This document shows positions 34,201 through 48,308 of a stretch of DNA of 64,000 nucleotides, in pieces; the first letter of the stretch is position 1, and each line of letters starts with the position of its first letter. Source of the DNA: Ricinus communis. Its lineage: Eukaryota; Streptophyta; Magnoliopsida; Malpighiales; Euphorbiaceae. The notes below the pieces were generated by a model. It was not told the origin of the DNA. It made no database searches and saw only the letters and a program-made list of their open reading frames with translations. Location: assembly GCF_019578655.1 (NCBI RefSeq), contig NC_063256.1:9858001-9922000 (forward strand), read 5' to 3'. The translations under genes and the position numbers were made by a program.

Positions 34201-37200
34201 AAAGAAACGACCTTTCTTTTTAAGTTTTTGGGGTTACGAAAAAAAAAAAACCAACCTTTTTCGCTGTATCAGCACTTTTTCTCGCAAGCAGTATATTTTC
34301 ATTAAGCATATCGAAATTAAAGAAGAAGATTAAGGATTGGATTTGTTTGATATAATACGATGGTGGACGTGGGTCTACACAAAAACATCTCTGCTTCGCT
34401 GTACTCAACCTTCCATTTTTTCTCCTCTCTCTTAATATTGCATGTTCTGTTTATGGCAGTTGTGGGTCTTCAAATATATTATCATTCTCTCTCTTTCACA
34501 GTTCCGTTCTCTCTCCCCCTATCTCTTATCTATTTTTGTTTCTGCAAGCTGCAGCTACTCTCCTAACCCAAAAAAAAATAATAATAATAATATTAGAAAA
34601 AGAAAAAAGTACAGGTAATGGAGGTTCTGTTTGGTGGGCCAAAACTTTCTGGCACGACCTTCTATAACTCGTTTAAAACAATTATGTAATTAAGAAAATT
34701 TTGGTGTTTTTGTTTTGTTAACAGGAATACGGTTCACATTGGCCGCTGAATTCTTTGCCGATACTGTACAGTCCTCTTTAAGTTTTCCGAGCCCTTCTAA
34801 CGCTAAATTCACCCATTTTTTAGCTACGTATAATTTAATAATAACAAATGGTTAAAAAAATTATTAAATATTTCATTTTATGATGAAACTCTAATTCCAT
34901 AATTTTATCCATGTTTATCTTTTCTTCATCTTTGTAATAAAATAGTTGTTCTTAATTGAAGTGGAGATTGTGGGTTTTGACAAAATAAATAAATAAATAA
35001 ATTTGCTAAGTTTTGGATTAAAATGAATGAAAAAAGCCAAGAGCCAAATTGGGTCTTATTTTTTATTAAAACCCCATAACTCCTATTTATTTTATTTATT
35101 GTGAAAAGGAGAAGAATTAATAAACGCTAGGTAGCACACACGAGGGGAAGTTAGAAAGAGACATAAGAGTACAAATTTTGGTAATGTATCCCTTTGCCAA
35201 TCAATATTGCATTGTATATTGTGGTGTTCAAATTTTATTAAACTAAAAAAAAAATTAAAAAAAAAAAGGAAACGTACGGCTGCCTGCTACAGAACACGGA
35301 TCCTTAAGATCCCTCTAATCCGCCACCACCATCATCATTAATTGCCTAAGCTACAGCTGTGATGTGCTGGGGACAAAATCGTCTTTTGACAGGAAGGTCG
35401 TTATCATTTACTAGCGAGAACAACAAATATAGTAATTTAATTGAAAATCAATCAAGAAAAAAAAATAAAAATAAAAATTAGAGGAGAATAAAAGCAGTGG
35501 GGAAGCGTAGTAAGCGGCGTCTATGACGGGTCAGAGAAAAAGGGTAATTAGTTAGTAAATAAATTAGATCTAATTAAGACTCTGGAAACAGAATCATGAC
35601 TGTCGCTACCACCACGCACAAACGGCCTTCGTCTTCTTGGACTCTCGTAGAAATCGGTCAAACCTAATATTTTTATTAAATAATTGTTTATTTTTCTTTT
35701 TCTTTTTTGTCGGCTCTAATGGCGGCTGCTTGTTGCACTAAGCTTTCAGTTTTTATAAGAATTGGAAATTAGTAGAAAATTTTATTTTTGAATCTTTGGG
35801 AAAGGAATTGACGGTGATTGTGGATCCGGATATAAAATCTTAGACACACCCTGTTTGGTTGGAAGAACTGAGAAAAAAAAGATATAATAAATGATATCAC
35901 ATAATATTTTAAAATTTTTATTTTCAATAAAAGATAAAAACTTAAATTTTTTTAATTTATATAATTAGTAGGATAAAAACACTTAATAGAAATTTTTTAT
36001 TAATTTAATTAAAAAATATATTTAAAAAGTGATGAAAATATATCTTTTATCTTCTTGATATAATTAATATTACTGAATATTTATGTATATTATATGTAAT
36101 CGATAAAAAAATAATATTTATTTTATTAATAAAATATCTTTAGTTAAATAAATTTAATAATTTAAAATATTTATGTCACTTGAATTAATTGTAAAAGAAT
36201 AAATAGTAAAGTAGAGAAGAAAATATTAATTCAAGTATTAAAATAAAACAAACTAAGATTTTATAATTAGAAAAATTAAATATAAAATACAATAATTATT
36301 TATATTATTTTCCGACAATATCCCTTAATTTTTACATAGAGGACATATATCACTTAATGGAAAACCACGTTCATGATTGAAAGCAGCAATAGTAAGTCAA
36401 TTTACTACCTTAATAACTTTTAGAGGGGTATATATGACAAACCAAAAACTTTCAATTTCTTTGAATCAAGCAGCAATTGAATTAAAGTAACAAACCCTAG
36501 CCTCATGTTCTTCTCCAGCTGGCTTATCCAATTGCGCAGAAAATAAAATCTGGAGTGCAATTCCACTGTAACTTTATTCAGCCCCATTTCTTTAGCCATC
36601 TACCTTCCAATAGTGCCTGCGAGCTTTTGATTATGCCCAGGAGGAAACACTTATATTCATAATGAAATCTGCCAAAGAAAATTTCTATACTGGTATTTCA
36701 ATCTGAAAAATCTAAAATATTGTGTTTGGAAATTTATATAATTTATTTACAAATCTAAAGTTTGTATATTTTTGAATTGAGTGAAAGTTAATTTAGTACT
36801 CTACGTAATCAAATTTTGTATAAAATTAGTTATTGTTAAATTAAGTTCTAAAAAAATAAATAGAATTTCTAAAATGAATTCTATATTAATAAGTCAATAT
36901 ATTTTATAATATTGAAAAATCTCTTTCAACTTTATCATTTCTATTTTACTTTCTCTCTTTTATATTTTTTTTGTCAAATAAAATAAATTTTTTTATAAAT
37001 TTTAAATAAACACGACATAATAAATAAATTATTCAATTTCTTTATAGGGAGGGAATAATCTTATAGCCCTATCCTTTTTTCTTTTTTTTTTTTTACTTCT
37101 TAATCCTACTTTAATATGAAGATTAAGAAAAAGTTACAAAAGCATAGTATATGTCTATAAAGAATTGCAAAAACAATTATACCCGAAATAGACAGGACAG

Positions 37201-37794
37201 TTGTATATAAATATATTTATTTATAGACTGAGAATCTGTAGCTAAACTATTAATGTCCTGTGGAAGAGTTTAATTGATGAGCAATAATTAGTCATAGCAT
37301 ATTCCCTTACAAATACATACTCTAACTCTTTTGTTTTATGTCCAAATCATTTTCCCCATTAAGGTTTAAGTTGTAATTTAATTTCATTTAACATTCATCC
37401 TTTTAGGTCATATAATTTGTTACGTGATCCCAACTTATTTCTTCCTGTCAAGCTCATCATTGAGCAGCGTTTGGTTCAACGGTTTTCTTTTTTTTCTTTT
37501 TTTTCAAAAAAAAGAAAACTTAATTTGACATTCTTCTAACTCTTTTTTAATTCGTTTTTAAAGGGGTCTTTCTTTATCTTATTAATTAAGTGAATGAAAT
37601 CTAAGTAGATATATTCTGATATTTATTTAATTATTGCTTGCTTTTCTACATAATCCAATTGATTAATAGATTGGTTGTTATATACCAAAAGATCATATGA
37701 TGGAATTAATATGGTATTTAAAATACATTTGCAACTGGAATCCCATATCTCAATTATAAAAATGGAACCCATGAACATTTTCCTCTTAAAGAAA

Positions 37795-37835
<41 letters not shown>

Positions 37836-39310
37836 GATCTGTTACTCACTTTAATCATTTAATTAGGTGGAGTCCATTAGTAGTTGGGTTTGTGAATAAT
37901 GGATAGAGCATTGGTGTAATAATGAGGAAGAGTGATATATCAGAGAGAATCACTCATCTGGGGTCCAAAAAAAAAAAAGAAGGAATTATTAGGTGAAAAT
38001 TCAGAGAAGAGCTGAGGTCTTTGATTAACTTTTGGGAACAATTTCTTTTCTAATAGCAGTGGTTTGTATGACCATTATCATATGGTTGACCAAATAAAAA
38101 GCAGTCAAAGAAATATCTTTCATTTGAATTTGCCATTGGATTTCTCCAAAAATCTCATTGAAGATCATCAAAAGTATATATGGTGTGCTATTTATATTGT
38201 TTTTTTTTTTTTGGTCTTTACATTTCTTTTTTCTTTTTCTGTTAATGGGATTTTGGAACAATTAGATTGGTTCTTTGGTTACAGTGTGGGATTTGAATTT
38301 GATTTGGAAAAAGAATTTGATTTATACGTACGTTAGACCGTCAAAAGCAAAAATGTAACCAAACATGGTTTAACGAGTAAAAAGAATGATACCAGCCGCA
38401 TGCATGATTCATAATTAACCTGGCTTTGCAATTAGCAACTCCATTATAATAAAGGAAAAGCTTTTACCTAATCCAAAGTGTATTTACTCCACTTTATATT
38501 TATATAGTCAATACAATGTTACACTATATATATATATATCTTATATAGAAATAATTTTTATGGATCCCAATTTAGGTCAATTTAAAACAGAAATAAACAA
38601 ATCTTCTAAATTTAATTTTAAAAAGATAGTCATCTATATATTAATATTTTTAAAATATATAATTATATTATATATTGTCTCACTGTATTTTTATTTTTAT
38701 TTTATAACAGTATTCAAATTTTTAATATTTTTATAGTTGTAAATCTTATTTAATTTTGAATACATATTAAAATTTGATGTAAATTTTAATTATGATTTTA
38801 AATTTTTAAAAGAATAGTTAAAAAAGTTAGAAGAAGGTAGCTAGAGTCGAAGAGAAGCAAGCCGAGCTGATGAGAAATAAAGAAAGCAGAAGAAAAATAA
38901 GGGAGAGAGAGAGTTGTCGTACTATCCACATGAAGGCTGCAAATCCAGGCAGGCATATGCACCCATCCGAACCCAAAGCACATGCTTTTGCCAGTCCTTT
39001 CCATTATTATTATTATTATTTCTCTCTTCTTTTTCTCAAATTTTTAAACTCTTACTAATTAATATTATTCGTTCTATTTCCTCTTTACTTTCATTTTAAG
39101 ACCATCCAACGGTTCATACGCAAGGATAACGTACTCCAAGTGTTGGACATTGTTGGGTTTGGCGTGCTGCACTCCACGTGATCAGTCAATGGACAGAGAG
39201 TTTTACCCTGAGCTGCCCATGGATATGTTTCCTTTTGGACTTTCAACTGCTGCATTATCCATTCTATTAATATCCCTTTCTCCTTGTCCTTTCTTTGCAT
39301 TACTGTCATA
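34200..39310. other. Gene-poor AT-rich intergenic DNA
   Basis: I find no supported gene. Features visible are a CT-rich stretch on the plus strand (34410-34530) with a weak 68-codon open frame that lacks coding character, a (TA)-rich microsatellite at about 37794-37835, and a G-box-like CACGTG at about 39176 without a nearby gene. Confidence 0.45.
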
Positions 39311-40090
39311 ATATTTATGAGTAATTACTATTTATTTTATATTACTATTTACTATTTTTTAATATTTAAAAATATATTTTTTAATTTTATAATTTAATAC
39401 TAAAAACTACTCCTATTAGAGTTTTAATCAGAAAATCATTAATTAGTTTTGATTTTTTATAATTTATTTTCAAATTTTTTATATAATATATAAATTTTAA
39501 TTATATTTTATTTATTATACTAAAATTTCTTTATATTTTTAAAGTCAAAATAATTAAAATATTAAATTAATAAAAATATATAATTTGATCCTCAAATTTT
39601 TTATCAAAATTACGATTCTATTGTAATAAAATTAATAATAAAAATAATACCTATTTTATTTAAGAAATAATATCTATTCTATTTTAACAAGTTAAAATTA
39701 AATTATATAAATTATTAATATTTTAATTAATATAAGTGCTTTTAAGATATTTAAATTTTACTATAATTAGTTATGTTAAAATTCAGAGTAACTAAAAAGA
39801 CACTAGTTAATTTTTTTTTTATACATATATTGAAATTGATTTTTACATAAAATAAGATAAGGAGATTTTAGTATTATATATAAACTATAAAGAGCAATTT
39901 GTATATTATACTAAAGATTATGAGTAAATAATATAAAATTAAATATAATTAACTATTATTTAACTGAAATTTTGACGGCCATGATTTTTAGTATAAAATT
40001 ATAAAATAAAATAGTAAAAGAATTATTTTTAAAAAATATTATAATATGAAAAAAAAATATAAAAGATAAATAGTAATTATATTTAATATT
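39311..40090. mobile_element. ~780 bp long-TIR MITE
   Basis: Both ends run inward in inverted copy. The left end reads GTAATTACTATTTATTTTAT and later TTTTATAATTTAATACTAAAAA; the right end, reverse complemented, reads ATAATTACTATTTATCTTTT and later TTTTATAATTTTATACTAAAAA. Similarity extends inwards for roughly 230 bp on each side, so most of the element can fold into one hairpin. It has no coding capacity. Boundaries are approximate. Confidence 0.6.
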
Positions 40091-42477
40091 TAGGACAACC
40101 AGTCTCATTTTCTTCAATATAAAAATAAATTAATGAGTTTTAAACCTCATTAGTATGAGTTTTCATGAGAAGTTAAAATTAGCAATTTCTATTTGTGATT
40201 ACTAAAGAATTTTGATTTAACTTTTTTAATTATTAGCAGTTGAATTTAAGTTTAACTCATTAAAGATGATAAATAAGTTAAATACAAATGAAATTCAAAC
40301 TTTCTTTAGAATCAAATAAAATATAGCTTTATTATATTATAACTTTTAATATATATTTTTTTTAAGTAAAGAAAATATATAGTTTGAAGTATAATAAATA
40401 TCTCCTGGTTAAAAAATTCTGATTCTTAAAAATTTAATCATTTTTACTTTGTTCAAACATTATTATTATATTACTTATATTTTGATAATAAAAATATTTA
40501 ATCGTCAAATCGATATCATTATATTAAATAATAAAATTAGAAGTTTTTAACATGTAGGCTCATAAATTAAATGTCTAAATCCTTATAAATTAAATTTTTT
40601 AATAAAATATATTTTTTTTACAATTTATATTTATATTTTTTTTATCTAAAAGTATACACACTAAAAGTCATAAAATAATAAAATCATATAACGGATATGT
40701 ATCCTAAAATTTAAATAAGTTCGAAATTAAAAAAGAATTCTAATAAGTTAACTTGAATTGTTTGTAGCCTCAATAATACTTAATTGTAATTTCAAAATCA
40801 ATAAGGTAGTCACCAATGAAGTCCAGCAGTTATCTTACTCGCTTTGAGGGTATCGAAGATGGAAAAGCAAAGTTGAAAATTTTAAATTAATCATTATTCG
40901 CTGGAATTAATAAACTTTTGGCGATAATTCTATAAAAGGATAAAGGGCTTCTTTGTATTATATATCTTTAGAAACATCTCTAGATGGAAAAATAAAAAAA
41001 TTGAGGGGTATTTCTTTTAATACTAAAAGTTGAATCTCACTCGGTTTGATAACAACACCAGGATAGTGAAAGATATATGTTTCTTTTTAGGTAAAAACAT
41101 GTATATATATATATATATTTATTACACCTTCACCATTAGAGGTTTCGAATAGGGATGGTAAAATAATACACATATATATTTCTATATATACATAAATGTG
41201 AATATGTTAGCATATTTAGATTTTACTTTTAAAAATAAAGTATTTTTATCTTTTATTGCGGTCCTATGTAAGTATAAAATACAGTCTTTTATGTTAATCA
41301 CATATGAGATAATACATGAAACTTCTATTTTTTTTATTTATGTATTTTTTCACTTTTTTCTTAAAAAAAAATTAGTTAACATCCACAAATCCAAAATTCT
41401 ACTAAGTAAAAAAGATACAGTAAGGTTATTTTAATAGGTCATAATTATATAATATTGAACATTGACTCAAAAATCAATGGTTAAAATTTATTATTTAATA
41501 AAAATTACACTTATTTTCTTAAATAAAATCTCAAATCAATTAATTTTAATCTAAATATAGAAAATACAAACATGTCTTATGATATTTATCTCTGCAAGTG
41601 ATTAGAAAATGCAAACAGCGTTATGTCAGTTTTAGTTTAAATCTACCATCTCTCCTTTTTCGATGTTGCAAAAGCCCTAAACTACGGACAGGAAGGAAGC
41701 TAGTTGGGGTCAGTAAGTAATAGGATGTACCGCCTAACAATTTGGTCTTATGGGCCCTGATGCTGGAACACAGGCTTCCCCTTCGTTGTGGTTGTCACGA
41801 TTCGGAAACATTCCCTTGTAGGCCTTCCTTACTCATTCGGCTACTTTCTGGAACAAAATTTAACCTACTTTGGCATGCTCTTTTTTTTTTTTTTCTTTTT
41901 CATATAGTTAGGAAATACAGGAAGAGATTTTCTTTCTAACTCTGAAATAGATATCCCATAATCTCGTTTTAATGCCTGACTCCCTAATTATGCTGCCGAA
42001 TGAGGCTACCCCTAGATGGAACTTCACAAAGCCCATTGTGGCTCCAGTTCTATCCTTCAAATTGGTCATAGATGTTTTACTGTTCAGGAATGATGTAATC
42101 TAAAAAGGTCCTACGAAACAATATCGTGTTAGTATAGTGATATGCTGATTAGACACCAAAGTGTTTTCTGATTAGAGGTTATGATTCGCATATGTTGGTT
42201 TACAACGCTCCGGTTCGGATAGAAACACTCTGATTAACAAGAAAAAAAGTGACTCGAACAACCACTGGATTACTACAACAGAAATGGACAGATGTGCTTT
42301 TGTTGTTGTGATTCTAGAATTAAATACCTTCTAAGAGTAGGATTTAAATCTAGACAGAAACGAAATTATCCATCTCTTGCCAAACATACATGCAAGAACC
42401 CAACATCAATATGGGATTAATGTAAAAGTAAGCAGCTTTTATTCTTGATAACTCACAAAGTACAAATCTACAGGTAC
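40090..42477. other. AT-rich intergenic DNA
   Basis: No gene is supported. Positions 41650-42080 are less AT-rich than their surroundings and hold broken open stretches, perhaps old repeat DNA I cannot classify. Confidence 0.4.
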
Positions 42478-42747
42478 TCACTCTTCCTTGATGGTGGCCA
42501 ATCCATTTGCATATTCTGATGCCAAAACCGAATCTTGACGGCCAACAACTCTAGCAGTCAACCTACCATCCAAGCATTCTTGGAGAACAACACGGCCAAG
42601 CTCCGAGTCCCCTTTTCTCAAATCCACCCGTGACATAAACTCTTTTAGTTGCCTTGCACTCATCCTCACCTTGATTCTTAGCTTGTAATCTGACGTGCTA
42701 TGTTCCAACGGGTGCACCACCTGCTTCCTACCTAAACAATTTCCCAT
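42478..42747 (-). CDS. Small MGNC protein with PADRE/DUF4228-like C-terminal half
   Basis: A single exon of 89 residues. It begins MGNCLGRK: Gly2 fits N-myristoylation and Cys4 palmitoylation, so membrane attachment is likely. The body YKLRIKVRMSARQLKEFMSRV resembles the WKVKLVISPEQLAGILAQEA segment of the 208-residue PADRE protein at 48569-49195, followed by ELGRVVLQECLDGRLTARVV. PADRE proteins are plant-specific and respond to pathogens and abiotic stress; biochemical role is unknown. The length is below the family norm, lacking the long N-terminal half, but the start and stop look clean. A TATTTAA at 42862-42868 on the minus strand lies ~115 bp upstream and may be the TATA box. The exact family is inferred. 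Confidence 0.7.
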   Translation of the reverse strand: MGNCLGRKQVVHPLEHSTSDYKLRIKVRMSARQLKEFMSRVDLRKGDSELGRVVLQECLDGRLTARVVGRQDSVLASEYANGLATIKEE

Positions 42748-42861
42748 GATCAGTTCTTTGATCTAGAATTTTGAACTTGAATCTTGATGTATGTGAAGTT
42801 TGGGGAATGGGGTTTCTATTTCGAGCACAACAGAGGAAAGAGCTAAACGTCTGAGGTGATA

Positions 42862-42868
42862 TTAAATA
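42862..42868 (-). promoter_or_regulatory. Candidate TATA box for the MGNC gene
   Basis: The minus strand reads CTATTTAATATCACC. Its distance to the ATG (~115 bp) leaves room for a short 5'UTR. No stronger candidate is seen closer. Confidence 0.3.
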
Positions 42869-42889
42869 GTTATTACACAGCCAGCGCCC

Positions 42890-44430
42890 CATGGATACTT
42901 CATATTAATTAATGCCAAGAGTTATATATGTATATCTATGGTCTAGATGTTAGTTTCTGACTAATTAATCTGGCAAGCAATTAGAATTATAGTTTGTCAA
43001 CTATGTTCGGTTTTCAGTTAGTAGCTAGCAGCTAAATCTCCAGTTATATGTCAATTAATTCTTCCCTCGAAATAATAAATGGCACTAAAACATGGTTCAT
43101 GCGTTTTGGTTGGTTCACTTCGTGATCATTAATTCATGCATATGATGTAAGGTATGCAGATTTATATATGAGTCTGATGTCCTCGTGAAAGCAAAACCTA
43201 CATTCTAGATGGTAACGTTTATAGTATTTTATTCATCATATAATTAAACTATACAATCTGAAATTAAGCTTGTGAACAGGTTAATGGGAATGGCTTTTGC
43301 TCCAGAACTCAAGAATCATGCGGCTTCCATGTTTTTTTTTTTCTTTATATATAAATATATTTATCTTATTCTTAGTAAAAGAAATATAGCTGAAACCTTC
43401 TCGAACTAGAGCATGCTCATATCAAACTGGTTGGGGCGGTCGGTGTGGCTAAGACTATCAGTACAGGATGAACTATAATATAAAATAGTCGGCCTAATAT
43501 ATAAGAACAAAGGGCCGAAGGCTCAATAAGCTATAAATATAATAAACTTTAGAAATAAGGGTATGAAGCCCAGTAGACCTAGCAACAAATGAAAAATAGC
43601 TAAATAGTACCTACTTTAATTCCTCCTCCCCAAACAGATCTTTATTCCTCAACATCTGAATTGGCAATGTAAGTATCAAAACATAATCTGACGATTAGAG
43701 TTCACACCACATCCACAAAAGAGCAAGTATATCTTCTGATAAGCACATTAACCAAAAGGACGCAACAATAACAGGGATGGAGCAACAAAACCACCTAGCT
43801 ATAACACTTCTGGCTCTATAGGAGAACATAAGACAATGGCACAAGGTTCACTTGCTCCTTCATCTAACCAGCAACTCTTCTTTTTCTTTCACCCATTTCA
43901 ATAAGTAGACAAAATTTCAAAGGACAACGACATGACATGCGAGGAAAGCAGACGTCGCCGTACTAACAGACCAAACACCGGCCCACTAAAGATAATAACT
44001 GCAACATAAAAGCAAAACTAAATTAGCAACCATTTGGACTTTTATTGAGACAACAATAGTTGAAAAGAGAGCGACATTAGCTATCGGTGACAGAAGTCAC
44101 TCACAGCCACCTCTTTGAAAAGAAACCCTATGCTCAGGGAAAAAAGTCTACAAGTGAGTTTTTTTTCTTCTTTTTTAAACTAAAATCGCTACAGTTTAAA
44201 ATTTCTCCTCTCATTCATGTTTTATGTGTTATTACATAGAATATATTAGTTTAGAAGCCTACGAGGAGCATCTTCTTGTATAGGCATCTTGCTTTTTCAC
44301 GATGTTCACTCCATGTCTTCATCAAATTGCTTTTCTGGTCATTTTATTTTTTGAAGTTTTTAGAAGTTTGGTAAGAGTTATGTATTTATAAAGTATTGTT
44401 AGTTTTCTATTTAATATACTTTTTTCATAT
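42890..44430. other. Intergenic, with an unclassified less AT-rich island
   Basis: Positions 43400-44170 are richer in C and G than their surroundings (for example GGTTGGGGCGGTCGGTGTGG at about 43428) but show no ORF. They may be an eroded retroelement or a non-coding transcript. Confidence 0.35.
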
Positions 44431-44439
44431 TGATTAACA

Positions 44440-45405
44440 TATTGGGGAGGACTTTCGGTAGGTGAAGCTTTGGCTCATCGCATGCCTCAAATGGACATGG
44501 TATGTAAACGTTGTGTGCTGTGGAATCTAGTGTCCATCTCTTCTTTAGGTGTGACTTTGCGCGACAAGTTTGGCTTCTGTCTCGGGTCCAGCTCCGCTCA
44601 GATGCAATGCCAGATACAAGCATCCTTGAACTTTGGATAAGGCTCAACAATGACCTCCAAGACTCAGCTGAGAAAGACCAAACGGTAGCTTTCATGGTGG
44701 GGACATTATGGAAGGCACGAAATGCCCTACTGTTTGAGCAACAACCTTGGTCTGTATCCCAGGTTCCTTGATAAAGCAAACACTTATTTCCAGGAATTTG
44801 GCTTGTGTAAGCCGCAACCTGACCGAAACACTGCAACGAATCATCTCGTCACGAGTGAACGGTGTCCTCCTCCAATTGGGACTCTCAAGTGTAATTTTGA
44901 TGCGGCGTTTCACAACCATGATAAGCAAGGCGCGGCAGGGGCAGTCTTCCGGGATCATCTAAGGAGATTTCAGGGCTGTAAAGCTGAATTACTACAAAGC
45001 TGTGTGAGTGTCGCCCTCTTAGAAGCCTTGGCACTAAGGGGGGCGACGAGGCTAGCGGAAGAAAAAGGATGGCGGAGCGTGTCTTTTGAAGGGGATGCTG
45101 AGATGATAGTAGATATGGTAAATGGCTGCTACTCAGTGTCTCAAGAGGTTGCAACTGTAATTGATGATATTGTTTCTATCAAAGAATTTTTCAGTCACTG
45201 TTCCTTTAAGTTTGTTTCTAGGACTATCAATTGGGTGGCAGATATGTTTGCTAAAAAAGCCCTTATCTGTAATGGTTTTGTCCGTGATTCAACCAGCCAA
45301 CTGAAATGGTTGAATGAGCTGTTGAACTTGTAACCCTTTCCAATTGCAATGAATCATAACTTTTGTCAAAAAGAAAAAAAAAAGAAAAGAAAAGAAAAGA
45401 AAACT
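44440..45405 (+). mobile_element. 5'-truncated, frameshifted LINE (non-LTR retrotransposon) 3' end
   Basis: In order: a zf-RVT remnant (VCKRC / VESSVHLFFRCDFARQVW, 44500-44580), a linker (FMVGTLWKARNALLFEQQPW), an RNase H domain in another frame (LKCNFDAAFHN..., ALLEALALRGATRLAEE, SFEGDAEMIVDMVNG, VSRTINWVADMFAKKAL) ending in a stop at 45333, and an A-rich tail with GAAAA repeats (45370-45402). At least two frameshifts (near 44510 and 44760) split it. The RNase H active-site order D...E...D is still legible. It is a 3' fragment typical of abortive LINE insertion; the reverse transcriptase is absent. Confidence 0.85.
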
Positions 45406-45409
45406 ACAA

Positions 45410-48120
45410 TATCATGTATTGATAAAAAAGAGAGATATTTGCTAAAAATACATAACCTTCACATTAGTTGTATTACCACACAACCTATAACATCACTAAC
45501 TTGGCCATTGCTAATCCTCTCCAGAATCTCGATCAAAGCCAATCACAATCTATTATTCATCTATCACCTAACTTATGAGGAGGTCATGGCTCACTGAATC
45601 AATTATCTCATATAACTCGCTGAGTCGAATCGATTCCTTATTTGTTGATTTTCGTACGTACATATTTGTATGTATTTGAACATATGTTTGTGGGTAATTA
45701 TACAGTAAGCTTTCTATTTTACGGAAAATATTTGTCAAATTATCTTTTATTTGGAATGCTTATGAAAATAAATTAAAGTAAAATATTTTTCTAGTGAATA
45801 GAAATCTTTTATATCTTTAAAGAAAAATGACTCTCCATTTTAAAAATAATAAAAAAAAGACATTTTTTTCTTCTGACTCTTTAAAAAGCACACAGCTCTT
45901 TCTCTCCACTTTTATCTTCATCTTTAACTCTTCCTAATAAATTTTAGTATTACAACCAAAGATAGAAAAATAAGTTTTTTCTTTTTCATAAAATATTTTT
46001 CTTACAAATTAATGAGACCAATGGAGAGCACCTAATACGGAGCCTATTAATCCAAACTCTGATTGACATGTCACACCAGTTATACCATATTCTGAATTGG
46101 TAAATTAAACTGTAAAAATTACTGGAAAAAAAAAAAAAGTGATTAAATCATAAAAAGTGCCATCTTTTTGTCATTATCCCTGTGCTTTAGCATTTCCATT
46201 ATTCATCTTGATCCTCACATTCAAATGATGCAATACTTTTTCTGCAATAAGCTATATATATATATATGTTGAAATTCATCTTTTACAATTCACAGTATTT
46301 CTTTAAAACTACATGATTTATTGTCTTTACAGATTGTCATCCTTTCTAAGCTAATTTTAGCACTTATTTGCTTCCAAATTTTATCCTAAGCTACCAAAAT
46401 GCAAATATAACTAAAAATAGAAACATAATAAAAACACCTGAACATTTTAAATCAAGAATTAGAGAATGAATAAGCACAAAAAATACCGATCATAACCCGA
46501 GTAAAAATGTGGATTAAAGCATAAGCCAAAGCCAAGTTTAATTAGATAACGATAATTACAATGTCTTCAGCCACTTAAATGATAAATGATATTTTAGTAC
46601 CGTTGGACGTAATTAACTGATAAATGATGATGATTAATCATCTGAGCAATCAAAGTTTAAGTAAAATTCCCACTCTTACTTTCAAACGATAAATCACTGC
46701 AGTTGTTGATGAGCTGAGGTTATTGCCTTTCCGTTAAACATTGGGCTGATGACAGGATTTGTGAACTTCTAGGTAAATGTCTCCACTCCTCACTTGTCAT
46801 ATGTGGTTGCTGGTCTCTCTCTCTCACTACATGCTTTACTCCAGTCCATCATCATCAACCAATACAGCAATTCCAAAACATAACTGGGTGCCACCGAAAG
46901 AGGTAAAGATATGATACAACTGTCAATATATAACACATTTGCAGTAAATGGTATCCATAATGTATAATGTAGCTAGCCTTCTTGGTCGGCACCAAACATA
47001 TATAAGAGACTTGTAAGTTTCAACTCTCCTGAAGTTTTGGCCCATTTTATCAAAATCTAAATATTATTACAGTCAAAGTGATAAAAGGATCCTACATTTT
47101 AGTTATAGCTCGAGTGGTAGCTTCCAGTCGATTTTTTGCATAGTCTACAACTTATTAATTCTTTTTTCTGGAATATTTCTCTCCTTGATATTTAAAAAAA
47201 GAAAAAGATGATGACATGCTTCAGACAAACAAGAAATTGCAACCAAAGTTGAGTATCATTGGCATATTTTGATATTTCCATCTTTTTTATAATTTCTTAA
47301 ACCTTTTATTTAATCTAGCAGTCTTTTAATTGAAAAAAAAAAAATAAAACTGAAATTACAAGTTCAGTGTATAGATGTGTGATATTTACAAGTCCTTTTG
47401 TTTAATTTCCTTGTTCAGATGAATAAAATATTTGCATAAAGAAATGCCCATCTTATATAGTATATGTAATCAATGCTGATATCAATTTATGGATGCATTT
47501 TATAGTTATCTTAATTTCTTACCATAATATATTAGGATGTGCAATGACTATTGATTTTCTAAAAAAAAATAAAATAAAGTTACCATATAAAAATGTGTTG
47601 CAAATTAAGAAAACAAACAAGTTGGTCTAATAATATATTCGAACCAAGAAAAAGGACAAAAGAAAAACAAATAATTGGGTCTTTTCTCCTGCGGACAAAA
47701 TCGAGAGAACAGTATAAACCGAATTGGTGAAAAAAGGAAAAAGGGAAGTCACGAAGAACAAGTCAGCTATCGCTTTCATGCTCTAATTATTTCATCCAAT
47801 CATAATACTATTAGTTAATTAGAATTGCATATGCCCAGCTCTCACCCCATCCATCCTCTTTTATTTTTTAATAATGCCAACGGTGTCGTTTCCTCTCCTG
47901 CCTTCAAAGACAAACCAGCAGCACCCTTTGCATTTCTACAAAAGAAATGCCTAGGACGACATTAGCCCCAAAAAATTTCCAAACCCTCTGTCCTTTTCAT
48001 GGCTTTATTTTCCCTTTTTTTTCTTTTAAGAAAAAAGGGATCCACTTGATAAAAGGGAATGACCTCACCAAAAGGCAGACACATTGATGGAGTCTTGGAC
48101 CTTAAAAAATAACCATAATG
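45410..48120. other. AT-rich intergenic DNA
   Basis: No gene is supported. Short stretches of homopurine and (TA) repeats occur (46254-46267). The last few hundred bases are the promoter side of the PADRE gene. Confidence 0.45.
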
Positions 48121-48137
48121 ATCGTATTTCACTTGTT

Positions 48138-48163
48138 AGTCAAAGAATTGAACAATTTTGACC
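48138..48163 (+). promoter_or_regulatory. Pair of W-box cores upstream of the PADRE gene
   Basis: AGTCAA (W-box TTGACT on the minus strand, 48138-48143) and TTGACC (48158-48163) lie within 26 bp, about 150-170 bp before the candidate TATA box. TTGAC[C/T] is the WRKY binding core, which fits a stress-responsive gene. Confidence 0.4.
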
Positions 48164-48308
48164 ATTGGATTCTGTGATTGCAAGTAATGTCTTTCTCTCT
48201 CTATCACCGCTTCTTAAATCAAAGGATAGTTAATCAAGCCGAGAGAAAAAGCACGGTATCAATCAGTCTAACCTTCAAGAATCAAGAAACGTATATGGGC
48301 CATCCCTC

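Noticed and set aside
34360..34566. 68-codon plus-strand frame rich in Ser/Leu/Phe
   Set aside because: Its composition follows the local CT repeats and it has no domain; it lies in the promoter side of the RRM gene.
37794..37835. (TA)-rich tract as an element boundary
   Set aside because: It is a simple microsatellite; I saw no matching inverted or direct repeats next to it.
44411..45154. Minus-strand frames opposite the LINE fragment
   Set aside because: They are shadows of the plus-strand zf-RVT and RNase H relics, with no domain of their own.
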